Of a stretch of 51,585 bases of DNA, positions 33,353-43,974 are shown piece by piece. The position numbers and the translations under genes were made by a program. Source of the stretch: Rhizophagus sp. LPA8_4_AMF (lineage: Eukaryota; Glomeromycota; Glomeromycetes; Glomerales; Glomeraceae); the NCBI GenBank assembly GCA_021464525.1, contig JADRCO010000120.1:1-51585 (forward strand), read 5' to 3'. How positions within the stretch are numbered: position 1 is the first letter of the stretch; every line of letters begins with the position of its first letter. The notes under the pieces were generated by a model. The model made no database searches and was not told where the DNA came from. It worked only from the letters and a program-made list of their open reading frames with translations.

Positions 33353-34370
33353 TTACTAATATTTCTTTCTCTATTTTTTTAGGGCAAGTAGAAATGGGAT
33401 TGTTTTTTTATTTAGGAATACTACTAACGTTCCTTTTCTACCCTTTTTTTAGGATGAACTTTTTGAATTTAATTTCCTTCCTTTATTTATGAATGAATGG
33501 ACTCTTGGATGTAATTTTCAACTTTGAAATCGTAAGTAGAAATTCTTTTTTCACATGTTGTTTTTTATTTTGATTAGAAACATTACTAAAGTCTTTTCCT
33601 TTATATTTTTCTTGGGGACTTAAATAATAAAAAGTAGATAGAACATTGAATATATTAACATATAATAAACGTGTACTTTTAACAAAAGAAAATTACATGC
33701 AATAAATAATTAACAATAGAACAATTAAAATTTTGTATCAATTGAATAAATTACAATAATTACATATTTTTAACCAACACTGTACATATGAGGGTATCGG
33801 CTAGCTTCCATTAGAATATTACAATTATATTAGGATACTGAGTTTCTTTAGATATTCATGTGTAATACTTACCATTACCTCTGACCTAAAGTTACATGAT
33901 TTATATCTGATTAGGGGACGAAGTAACGCATTTCGAGTTTTAATACTATTATTAGTTATCTATTATTAAACCTTTTTAATAATAATTTAATTCATAATAA
34001 ATGTGACGCGAATGCATGTGTATGTAAACGTGACACAGATGCAGAACCACATGATTCTTGGTTTTTGAGTTGGATTATATTTATTACATTAAATGTAAAT
34101 AAAATATTTTGTAACATTTTTATAAATATGAATTTTAATGAGAATTATAAATATTTTTAAAAATTAAATAAAATATTAGTTAATTTTTTTAATTTCTTGG
34201 GTTGTACTTTTGCTTTCAGTTGATTCAACCAGTTAAGTAATTGACTAAAACGTATTTAAAATTATGTTTTTTAACATTTCCCTTACTTGATGTAATCAAT
34301 TCCAATATCAATATAATATTTGAAACCTTTGACACATATTTCAATTTTTTGATTCAAGTTGCTTTTGCTC

Positions 34371-34860
34371 ATCTCATATCAATTCTAATTTTATCATGGC
34401 GCAATGAAGGAAAACGTGGCAAGAATACTCTTGTACTCCTTTACTTCTCCCTCGTTAATAATACTACAATTAATTCGCATTGTTAATTTAAAGTGGCTCA
34501 GCTCTTCAATTGTAAATTTTAACATGGGGCAATGTAAAAAAAATGGCTTGTACAACACCTTCTCGTTAATAATACTATAAATTTATAGATTACTGCGGTT
34601 CGAAAATAATTATCGACATCAAAATGTCGCATTTTCACATTATTAATTTAAAATGGCTCTGCTCTTCAATAGTAAATTTTAACATGGCGCAATACAGACA
34701 AACGTGACAAGAATATTCTCCTTTAAACCTACGTCTTTGATAATAATACTACAACTAAATGGCTGCGCATTAATAATTTAAATTGGCACAACTTTTCAAT
34801 TGTAAATTTTAACATGGCGAAAATGTGGCAAAATTGCTCTTATACGCCTCCTTTACTTTG
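34371..34860. repeat. Tandem repeat, period about 130-160 bp
   Basis: Four related units are anchored by 'aattttaacatggcgcaat' or its variants at 34396, 34524, 34684 and 34814. Each carries 'aatttaaa(g/a)tggct(c)', 'ctcttcaat(t)gtaaatttt' and 'gttaataatactacaa'. Copies differ by many substitutions and one extra insertion, so the array is old. Confidence 0.6.
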
Positions 34861-35410
34861 CCTTTAAATAATATCTGATATGGTAAAATAAAAGTCATAA
34901 TATTATGAAGCAAATAAATTTGAAATACTGTCATATAGAAAAATTTTCTTATATAAACACTTTTGAGAAAAAAGAGAAAAACAATTTTATAACAAACAAG
35001 TATTGAAGATAATATAGAAGAATTCGAGGTGTTTAAATTTATTGTTTGTAAAAATAATTATCCATAAAGAATAATGATGGTGTAAATTTCAAGTCGATCT
35101 TAAAAAATTCTAAAGAATAATATTTTTTATAAATTAATTGTAAAAACATTTATTTATTTATTAAAAAAATAAAAAAATAAAAAATAAAAATTAGCCGCCA
35201 GATTAGTTTTTAGAAGTCGCATGATCCTTGCGTTTAATTTTTTATGACTAAAAAAAATATTATCGCTGGCTTCGAGTTCTGCCAAAGAATAAATTATTTG
35301 CCGACGATAAATCGCAATGGTAACACAAAAAATTGTAGTCTACACTTTACAGCTTTATTGTTAATGTGTGCAACGTGATTTTTGTGGGACTCGGATTTAT
35401 AAATTTTCCA

Positions 35411-35430
35411 TCCCGTTTAATATAAAAGGG
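35411..35430 (+). promoter_or_regulatory. TATA box of the BTB-TLDc gene
   Basis: 'tcccgtttaatataaaaggg' lies about 80 bp before the ATG. The same phrase (tcctgtttaatataaaagg, 37284-37302) precedes the decayed copy, so the promoter was duplicated with the gene. Confidence 0.5.
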
Positions 35431-35507
35431 TTGACCATCCACAAATTAGATTAAAAATTTTACATTCTCTCCTTTAAAAAAAATTATTTTATATAAACTC
35501 AGTAATA

Positions 35508-37013
35508 ATGATTGATGATAAACTTTTACCAAAATTATCACAAAATTTTCTTGAAATCTTAGATGATGAAGAATATTATGATATTACGATTGAAGTTGGT
35601 AATGACCCTAACGTAAAAGTATTTCGCGCTCATATGGTTATTTTAAATTATCGTTCTCCTTATTTGCGAAGAATTTTGTCAACTAATAAAAAGAAAAATG
35701 ATGGAACTTTGACAAGTATTAAATTACCTAATATTTTACCTGAAATTTTTCATATAATCTTGAAGTAAGAAATTATTTAATAATATGATAAACGAACGTT
35801 ATTTTGTTATTGGTTTAACAAATATTATGATTTTAATTTTATAATCGTTTAATTTACTTTTAGATATATTTATGGGGGGAAACTTTCTTTTGAAGAATGT
35901 GATATTTCTGATATTATTAAAATTTTAATTACCGCCAACGAACTTGGTCTTCAGGAATTAACTCCCTTTTTAGAAACCTTTTTGATAGAAAGCAAAAAAG
36001 ACTCGATAGAACAAAATTTTGATTTGATATATCAAATAAGTTTTGAAAACAATTCTTTTCTAGAACTTCAAAAATATTGTAATAAATTAATTTCCAAAGA
36101 ACCGAATAAGATATTTAATTCACCAAGATTTTCTTCAATTCCAGAAAAACTTTTGGTTACGATTATTCAAAATGATAATCTTCAAATGAACGAAGTTCAA
36201 GTTTGGGAGCATGTGATTAAATGGGGTCTTGCTCAAAATCCTGAACTTTCCTCTGATCCGAAAAGCTATTCAAAAAATGATTTTTATGCTTTAAAGAATA
36301 CATTACAACAATGTATTCCTTTTGTTAGATTTCATAATTTAACTTCCAAAGAATTTTCAAACAATATATTACCTTATAGAGAAATCTTGCCAAATGAATT
36401 GTATGAAAATTTATTGAATGATTTTTTGAATAATAATTACAAACCAATTAAAAAGTCGAACCCTCGTATAATTGAAGAGATTAAGGAAACGAATTCAAAG
36501 AATATTGATTCTAAAATTATTACATTTCAACATATTGAATTAATATCAAAATGGATAGATAGATTAGAAATTATGGACAAGTTAGAAAATTCTTATGAAT
36601 TTAAATTACTATATCGTAGTGAATTTGATTTTCCTGAAAAATTTCATGAAATTTGTAATAATCAACCCGGTACTGTAACAGTTGTTAAATTGAAAGGTAG
36701 TACCGAAATTCTTGGAGGGTATAATCCAATAGAATGGAAATCTGAAGAAAGTTATAGCGTTACTAAAGATAGTTTTATATTTTCGTTTAAGAATAGTGAT
36801 AGTATTGAAAATCATATTTTAAGCCGTGTAAAAGATGAAGCAAAAGCTATATATAATGGAAACGATGGACCATCATTCGGTATTAGGGACTTGCGTATAT
36901 ACGACTCGTATAATTTGAGAATTTACTGCAAAAAAATTTCTTACGAAAAACCCATCACAGAAGCGTACCCTGTTATTGAAAATTATGAAGTATTCAGAAT
37001 TGTGAAAGCTTGA
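35508..37013 (+). CDS. BTB-BACK-TLDc domain protein (two exons)
   Basis: Exons 35508-35764 and 35864-37013 give 468 residues. BTB/POZ is at about 20-115 (YYDITIEVG, FRAHMVILNYRSPYLRRIL, then YIYGGKLSFEE after the intron). BACK is at about 125-225 (FDLIYQISFENNSFLELQKY, VWEHVIKWGLAQNPEL). TLDc is at about 275-468 (FKLLYRSEFDFPEKFHEICN, GGYNPIEWKSEESYSVTKDS, FGIRDLRIY). BTB-BACK proteins usually recruit substrates to Cullin-3 ubiquitin ligases. TLDc domains are linked to oxidative-stress protection and V-ATPase interaction. This architecture is strongly amplified in Rhizophagus. It appears intact; the intron interrupts the Lys before YIYGG. The substrate is unknown. Confidence 0.92.
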
Positions 37014-37355
37014 AGTATATTTTTTAAACGCGACTTCTTTATCGTTTATTTGTTAAATTTATATTTATTTTTGTATTTTCTTTAATTAAAAATTTGATTC
37101 TCAATGTATGTTAAAGTAATAAAAGTTCCTAATACTATATATACTGTATATTTCCAATGACTTTACTATGTAGAATTCCTAGAATATACTAATTCAAGTA
37201 CTTTACACCTGTAAAATGGTGTTTTTTTTGGTGTTTGAATCGGCCTACATGATTCGGCCTACATTTTTATGTAACGATTTGCATCCTGTTTAATATAAAA
37301 GGCTTTCGGATATTTAATTTAAAAAATCCGAAAAAAAAAATCGATATAACAGATA
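37014..37355. other. Spacer between the BTB gene and its decayed copy
   Basis: Holds the 3' flank of the intact gene and the duplicated promoter phrase at 37284-37302. 'gattcggcctacat' occurs twice in tandem (37237-37265). No gene. Confidence 0.4.
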
Positions 37356-38520
37356 ATGACTAATAAATTTTTACCAAAATTATCACAAAATTTACTTGAA
37401 ATCTTAGATGATGAGGAATATTATGATATTACGATTGAAGTTGGTAATGACCCTAACGTAAAGTATTTCGCGCTCATATGGTTATATTAAATTATCGTTC
37501 TCCTTATTTCCTTATTTGCGAAGAATTTTGTCAACCAATAAAAAGAAAAATGACGGAACTTTGACAAGTATTAAATTACCAAATATTTTACCTGAAATTT
37601 TTCATATAATCTTAAAGTAAGAAATTATTTTAATAATAGGATAAACGAACGTTATTTTGTTATTGTTTTAACAAATATTATGATTCTAATTTTATAATCG
37701 TCTAATCTACTTTTAGATATATTTATGGGGAAAACTTTCTTTTGAAGAATGAGATATTGCTGATATTATTAAAATTTTAATTACCGCCAACGAACTTGAT
37801 CTTCAAGAATTAACTCCCTTTTTAGAAACCTTTTTGATAGAAAGCAAAAAAGACTCGATAGAACAAAATTTTGATTTGATATATCAAATAAGTTTTGAAA
37901 ATAATTCTTTTCCAGAACTTCAAAAATATTGTAATGACTTGATTTCCAAAGAACCGTATAAGATATTTAATTCGCCAAGATTTTCTTCAATTCCAGAAAA
38001 ACTTTTGGTTACGATTATTTAAAATAATAATCTTAAGTTCAAAGTTTGGGAATATGTGATTAGTGTTACGATCCGGATGAATCCATCATCTGTTCAATCC
38101 AGTCCGAAAATAAACGGATGATCCGGATGAAAATCTGGATTTAATCCGGATGAGAAAGTTATATGTATATTCCGGATGATTCGGATCCAATCCACTAAAA
38201 CATAGAGGTAATGGATGACAGATTGATCCGGATGAGCAAATACGGATTTTATGGATGATCCGGGTGGGTTTCGAATCGGATAAATCCGTGGATTGATGGA
38301 TTGACAGATTAATGGATCGCAACACTACATGTGATTAAATGGGGTCTTGCTCAAAATCCTGAACTTTCCTCTGATCCGAAAGGCTATTCAAAAAATGATT
38401 ATCACTTAAAAGGAATACATTGTTGTAAAGTACTCTTTAAAGATTTCATAACTTTAACTTCCAAAGAATTTCAAACAATATATTGCCTTATAAAAAAATC
38501 TTGCCAAAGGAATTATATAA
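37356..38520 (+). pseudogene. Decayed tandem copy of the BTB-BACK-TLDc gene
   Basis: Nucleotide similarity to 35508-36420 is high, including the intron, but the copy is dead. A one-base loss after GACCCTAACGTAAA shifts the BTB frame (about 37462). An 8-bp duplication follows (ccttattt, about 37502-37517). The GGGGGG run is shortened (about 37727), and ATTCAA has become ATTTAA, a stop, at about 38020. A 266-bp MITE splits the BACK region (38063-38328). Similarity ends near 'ttgccaaaggaattatataa' (about 38520), so the TLDc half is missing. The short open segment 37834-38022 is its BACK start. Confidence 0.88.
38063..38328. mobile_element. hAT-like MITE inside the BTB pseudogene
   Basis: A 266-bp element is flanked by the direct repeat ATGTGATTA (38054-38062 and 38329-38337). 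The intact paralogue has the empty site 'catgtgattaaatggggt' (36209-36226). The inverted ends are GTGTTACGATCC and GGATCGCAACAC. The interior is packed with GGATGATCCGGATGA-type phrases, resembling hAT subterminal repeats, and the 8-9 bp duplication also fits hAT. Non-coding. Confidence 0.8.
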
Positions 38521-38589
38521 AAACCAGGCATAACCCGTCGCGTTGTGCCAAGGATGATCTTATCATCAAGTAAGAGAGTAATAATAGCA

Positions 38590-38980
38590 TACGAGTTAAT
38601 ATATAGTATGTGTATTTTTATTTTTAAAGTTTTAACGATTAATAACTTAAATTTTAACATTTAGTCATTTTAGTGTCCCCGTGTAGAATTATAAATACTG
38701 ATAGCTATTCATCGGTTTAATCATGATTCTGATAATTCAATGAGAGATGATATCATCATCAGTCTATTCATGTTAATAAACCACTTTACAGTCATACTAT
38801 CTTATCACACCGTGTAGTAGATGTTGGGTCACAAGAAGTTTCTTGTCATGAATGGAGATGGAGGTGAAGCAAATAAGGTACCTTAAGGTCATAATTATGT
38901 GCTAATGCAAGTATTTCTTTTTGATCACTACTTGTTATGTACTTGATTCTTTTTAGTGGCGTATTGAATTAATTGGATGA
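38590..38980 (+). pseudogene. 3' fragment of a fifth LamG-MIR gene
   Basis: The fragment starts in sequence matching intron 5 of gene B ('gttaatatat.gtatgtgtattttt'). It continues through a degraded exon 6 (about 38673-38878, with 'gaattataaatactgat', 'ttaatcatgattctg', 'gtcacaagaagtttcttgtcatg') and a last exon reading WRIELIG-stop (38957-38980). Small insertions and deletions destroy the exon 6 frame, for example extra bases between 'atcttat' and 'gggtcacaagaag'. Plus strand, same orientation as genes A and B, and of their type. It abuts the truncated BTB pseudogene. Confidence 0.75.
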
Positions 38981-39915
38981 TTCTAAATTGCGTAAACGAG
39001 ATAATAGTGATAATGAGATATATTGGAAATGGTTTAAGTATTCGTGCATCAGTTTTTTTTTTATTATTGAGACAACGAACAAACAAATAAACTACAATAT
39101 CAAGATACTTTTATTATAAATTTGCTCGCATATTTTAGATATTCTTTTAATGAGTGAAGAATATTTACATTTTTATAAACCTCAAAGTTTATTTATAATG
39201 CAATTATTCTATGGATGTATTATATAGTATTAATTTATATAGTCTTTGTTACGAAAGAATCAATATTAATGCAACGTAATTATAAAAATGTTGAACGTTA
39301 ATACTTATGAAAACAGAATTCTCTCATATTTTATATTGAAAATTGTGTGCAAAATAATTATCTTTATATTAAAGGATCTAGTTAAAATCGAATATACAAA
39401 TAAAATTTAATCAGTAAATGATTGTAAAAGATTTAATGGACATTATTGGTTTTTATTAAATTACAAGTCGATTATCCTTTCATCATTTGTGAAGCTTATA
39501 TTCTGTACTATCAAAGCAATACTTAATACAGTCAGACCTCGATATACCGATATTCGATATACCGATACACTATTAAAAACTTGATATACCGATAAAATTT
39601 TAAATTCCCACTATATGTGAGGACATATAAATATCGGTATAATTTGATATAACGATATTTTTTAAATTTTTTCATATGAATCCCGACATATCGTTATATA
39701 AAGGTTTGACTGTATATCATATTTAAGTATAGAAATTTTTATGGATATTTACAGTAGATTTTATAACACCCTAAATTCAACAATAACTTTTAAATGTAAC
39801 TTTATTTTGTTTATAGTCTCAATAAATAATAAATATAACAACATGAAGTACTTAAATTTCTAATAAAGCATATCTCACTTTCATTATTTAATATCTCATT
39901 TTTCCCATTTTAGTA
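38981..39915. other. Spacer before LamG-MIR gene C
   Basis: No gene. A pogo/Tigger-like MITE occupies 39529-39712. The segments 'ttgattgaaaattgtgtgcaaaataattatctttatatta' (39336-39375) and 'aaaatcatgtacaaaaaataattatctttaaatatt' (43570-43605) resemble each other, suggesting a shared 3' flank of genes C and D. Confidence 0.4.
39529..39712. mobile_element. pogo/Tigger-like MITE
   Basis: 184 bp flanked by TA (39527-39528 and 39713-39714). The ends CAGTCAGACCTCGATATA and, inverted, CAGTCAAACCTTTATATA are the characteristic CAGTC(R)ACCT ends of pogo-group Tc1/mariner elements. The interior repeats GATATACCGATA. Non-coding, so mobilised only in trans, if at all. Confidence 0.78.
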
Positions 39916-41505
39916 TCAGTCAATTAATTCAATACGCCACTAAAAAGAATTATTAAATAACAAATAGTAAGCAAAAAAATTTTCGCATTATCATATTTTG
40001 AGTTAAATATGTACCTTATTATTTCTATCACTTCCATCTCCATAACAACAAAAAACTTCTTGTGATCCATCGCCTAATAAGATGGTATGACTGCAAAGTG
40101 CTGGTTTATTAGTGCTGATGTGAAAAAGACTGATGGTATCACCATCCATTAAACGACCAGTGTTATCATAAGAAGTTGTATTTGTATTATAACGTCGAAT
40201 AAACCAATCATCGTCAATATTTACATGTGAACACATGGTCACTAATAATTAAAATACTAAATTTGTTAAACCTTAATAATAATACAAAAAATTCATATTT
40301 ATTATTTTAAAATACCTTGCTGTTGCTTTGATATTGGTGTGACTTTATCATGGCTCGTATCATGAGAATGTAAATTATGTCCTATTGCTTGATGTTTAAA
40401 TCCAATAATAGTATTAAGGGACACAGGAGTTCCTGCACTTATGCTTGTACCATTGGCTCCAATAATGGTCCAAACATCATTTTCCAAATCTCTTTCTTGA
40501 CTATTACAAATAGCCTTTAATAAAATAATGTTAAAATTTTTTCCAATGTAAATAATAACAAAAACCGTTGGTAAATACCATATATTGTTGGTTATCAGGG
40601 CCCAAGTCATATTGGATTTTTTTAGTAGATAAATATTTTCTAGTAGATACATGTACGAGAGCAATCCTTGATCCGTATACAATTGGTTTTTTTTGAAATT
40701 CATCCTTTTTTAATAAAAAAGATTAAACATTACGAATTACTTGTAAAAGCTTATATGATGTAATAAATTCTAAAATTTCTTACAAAAAAATCTTCCTTTA
40801 CTTCCTCAGCAGATAAACGCCAATTGAAGTAACGTACATTGCTATTCATATAAAGGTTCATTTAATAATATGAATTAAATTATTAGATCAAATTACTGAA
40901 AATTCAAATCATACCAAATTTCACCACTAAACCCAATATGAGGGGAAACACTTTTTCCAATATAAAATGGTCCATTGTTAAAGATGATTTTTTGTGTTTT
41001 AACATTTTGAATACAGTAGAATCCAACCCAGTCGCCATCTACATAGATATCTAATCTTTTTTCAGGATCAGAAAGTGTATAAGCTATATGATACCATTTG
41101 TTTACTAAAAGTGCATCATCAAGCTCTCCAATTCCAGCATTAGAATACCAGTTGCCTGTGAATCGAGCATGCAATTTGGAAGTGTTTTCCGTCAACTGTA
41201 GAATAGGAGTACGGATATCAGTAGTGGTACCTAATATATTTATATTTTGTTTTACGAGCAGAAAAAGCTTAATATTTAAAAGCCAAACATAATTAGTCAT
41301 TATAAATAATAAAATTAACTCTACCTTTGTGAAAAATTGTGGCATAATGAGCCATATTTCTATGAATTTTCAGTCGTATTGTTACTGAAAGCTTATCAAT
41401 CACTGCAGGCAAGTCAGCATGCTCAAAGACTCGTTGATCCTGATCTCCCATGGAAATAGGGTCTGTAATAAGTTCAACCCACTCTCTGACAATATGTTTC
41501 GTCAT
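39916..41505 (-). CDS. LamG-MIR protein C (seven exons)
   Basis: Exons 41505-41325, 41230-40915, 40841-40784, 40704-40579, 40514-40316, 40241-40015 and 39939-39916 give 376 residues. The LamG half (VNKWYHIAYTLSD, LDIYVDGDWVGF, GPFYIGKSV) resembles gene A, and the MIR half (IALVHVSTRKYLST, FKHQAIGHNLHSHD, KPALCSHTILLGDGSQEVF) resembles gene D. The exon 4 acceptor used by A, B and D (CAG before AAA) reads CAA here. An AG 12 bases upstream keeps the frame and would add DEFQ. The exon 2/3 junction codes Cys instead of Ser. Minus strand, tail to tail with gene B across the BTB genes. No signal peptide. Confidence 0.78.
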
Positions 41506-41636
41506 TTTCTGAAATTTTATTATTAAATGGGGAATTTATCAATGGAATAAAAAAATAATATTGAACAGAACTTTCGTCTAATTAGTATAAAGAGAAGATA
41601 AATCTTATTGTACGGAATAAAATGGATAAAGTCAAC

Positions 41637-41671
41637 CTTATAAATTATAGTTCCGTTAGACACAAATGTGT
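41637..41671 (-). promoter_or_regulatory. Promoter of LamG-MIR gene C
   Basis: Read on the minus strand, GATCAACATT precedes ACACATTTGTGT (41660-41671) and then a weaker TATA-like CTATAATTTATAAGG (41636-41650). The spacing is as in genes B and D; the TATA word is the most diverged of the four. Confidence 0.45.
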
Positions 41672-43974
41672 AATGTTGATCTTATTAGTCTATAATCAAG
41701 TAATGTTTCACTAGGGCTAAAATCTACATGCGGACTAACTTAAGTGTTACTTTGTTCATAAGTAACTGAAATTTTTATTCCTGATATCCAATTAATATAT
41801 AATGAACACATTAAATCTCTTTAAAATTAGCCAATTACTTAATTCTAAAAAAAAAAGTATCCATATAATTAAAAACAAAAATATTGTGTGACCGTTATAT
41901 TTAGAATAACCTGTATAAATAATTTCGAATTGCGCGACGTGTGATTCATCTGCACCTGACCTATTCCAAATTTATAATGGCTAGATGGCTAATATATTTC
42001 CTGTTAATTTTTTTTTTCTTACATTTAATGGTTAAACTAACTAAAATTATTTTCAATTTATTTTAAATTTTTCTTTTTTTTTTGGCTCTCTTTTTTCCGG
42101 CTTTTTAAACTGGATTTTTTAAATTTTGTATTGAATTTTATTCTTCTAGTCTTTTTAAAATCGCATTTTTTATAATATTTTCTTTCTTTATTTATTTCCA
42201 GTTTTTCATAATTTTAATTTTTTTTTCATTCTTTTACCATCGGGTTAATCAGATTGACACTGCGGTGCTTCTTTTCCCGATTTTTTATTTATAATTATTT
42301 TTCTAACTAAATTTTTTTAAAGGTCAGATTATATATTTCATAAGTATAATCATCAAGAATGTTGAATATACATAGAAAATAAAGAAAGTAGAATAGTTAA
42401 TTTAGGAAGAACATTAGTAATGATGTTAAGCGCATAAAATCATATGAGACGTTAGAAAATTCGAAAATAAAAATAGTTTATTTAAAAAAAAAATAAAGTT
42501 GAGAAAGAAGAAAAAGTTATAAATTATATTGTAGAGGGAAACGGTAAGATAAAGAAATTAAAAATTGTATAATAGAAGATCGGCGCGGAAGAAGTAAGTT
42601 TAGATGTATTCTTGGGTAAACAGATTAAAAGTGGCATGGTTAAAAGAAAAATATATACGGTATAAAAACATGATGGATGATGAAGGCAAACTACATGTCA
42701 TGCAAATGGAGATAAAGGATTTGGATCTGAATAGAGCAATTCTATGTAATATTATAATTATGTTATTGACATTAAGCAAGAAAGTTAATATATTATAAGT
42801 TAACAAATTTGAAAGTTTAGAAGAAATTTAAACAACTGAAATTAACTTTATTAAGAATTGAGATTGAGGAACATAGTATACAAATTAATATATCCAATTT
42901 TAACTAGATCTTTTAATATGTAATATTAGTTATTTTGTACATTGATTTCATTATAAAAATGAGAATAATTCCCGTTTTCATAATTATTATTACCTGGTGA
43001 AACCGAAATTCATAATAAATAATTGAGAACTAGTATATATTATGTTAAAGTTCAAACATTTCTATATAAATTGCATTGTATATATTATATTTATATTAAC
43101 AAAGACTTTATGGTTTACAATATAATCCATAAAATATAATTATATATAAACTTTGATCTTTTCTTTTCTCTTTAAAGGTCAATTTAGAATATTGTAATAA
43201 TGGAATTTAATTCATCATTTTGATTTTTGTATTAATTGAATCAAAATAGGTAAATTTTGATTATTAAGTTTAATTAACTGCTTGTTAAAGTAATCTATTC
43301 ATCTTTTTGATTTCTTTCAATACTACTAACCTTTTTTTTCTTTCTTTCTGCTTTCTTATTTTCCATTACAAATATTGGAAATGTTGCTGATTAGACTACT
43401 ATCTTTTTTTCTTTTTTCTTTTTAGGATGATGGTTCCAGCGATTATATATAATGATTCATTTACACAAATTTGTGAACAAAATTCTTATTACGGTACATC
43501 AACCTACAATTGTACAGTATATCTAATACTAATACAGCGCCTTGAAGTAACTCTAGTTTCTATATTTAAAATCATGTACAAAAAATAATTATCTTTAAAT
43601 ATTAAAAGGATTTTGTTAACCATTATAAATTATACATTCATATATTTAATTGAATAATGAATGTTATTTGTGTAAAAATTGTTTCATCTGTTAATGATCT
43701 ATTCAATATAAATGATTGTAAATAGATTCGTTGACATTTAATTTTTAGTAAATCCCTTTTAATTTTATAATTTGTGAGAAATTTTATTCCATACTACTAA
43801 AATAATGATAATTTCTTCTCAATACATATAAAATGTGATATGAAGACACTTCATTGTGTACAGGTATTTTTTATTGTAAAACATTTTTGATGTTAGTGAT
43901 GACTTTAAATATAATTCTTAATAAATAATATGTTCGAGATTAAATTTCTTATATATCTCATTATCATTTTAGTA
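41672..43974. other. Spacer between LamG-MIR genes C and D
   Basis: A long purine/pyrimidine-asymmetric stretch (about 42000-42300, T-rich with two 'ccggc'-type words) is followed by an A-rich part. The overlapping frames at 42600-42806 on both strands have no conserved partner and no recognised domain. No gene can be supported. Confidence 0.35.

Larger units (their letters stand above)
32639..35507. other. Spacer between LamG-MIR gene B and the BTB gene
   Basis: Contains the duplicated 3' flank of gene B (to about 32870), a doubtful small frame (33122-33352), a tandem repeat (34371-34860) and the BTB promoter (35411-35430). Otherwise AT-rich, with pyrimidine tracts near 33000-33060 and 33360-33460. 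Confidence 0.4.

Noticed and set aside
34241-34486. 81-codon hydrophobic frame
   Set aside because: Lacks an ATG start and runs into the tandem repeat; composition reflects T-rich DNA.
36609-36815. Antisense frame inside the BTB gene
   Set aside because: Shadow of the TLDc coding region; no start or domain support.
42600-42806. Overlapping frames on both strands
   Set aside because: Two mutually antisense frames of similar length with no recognised motif; at most one could be real and nothing favours either.
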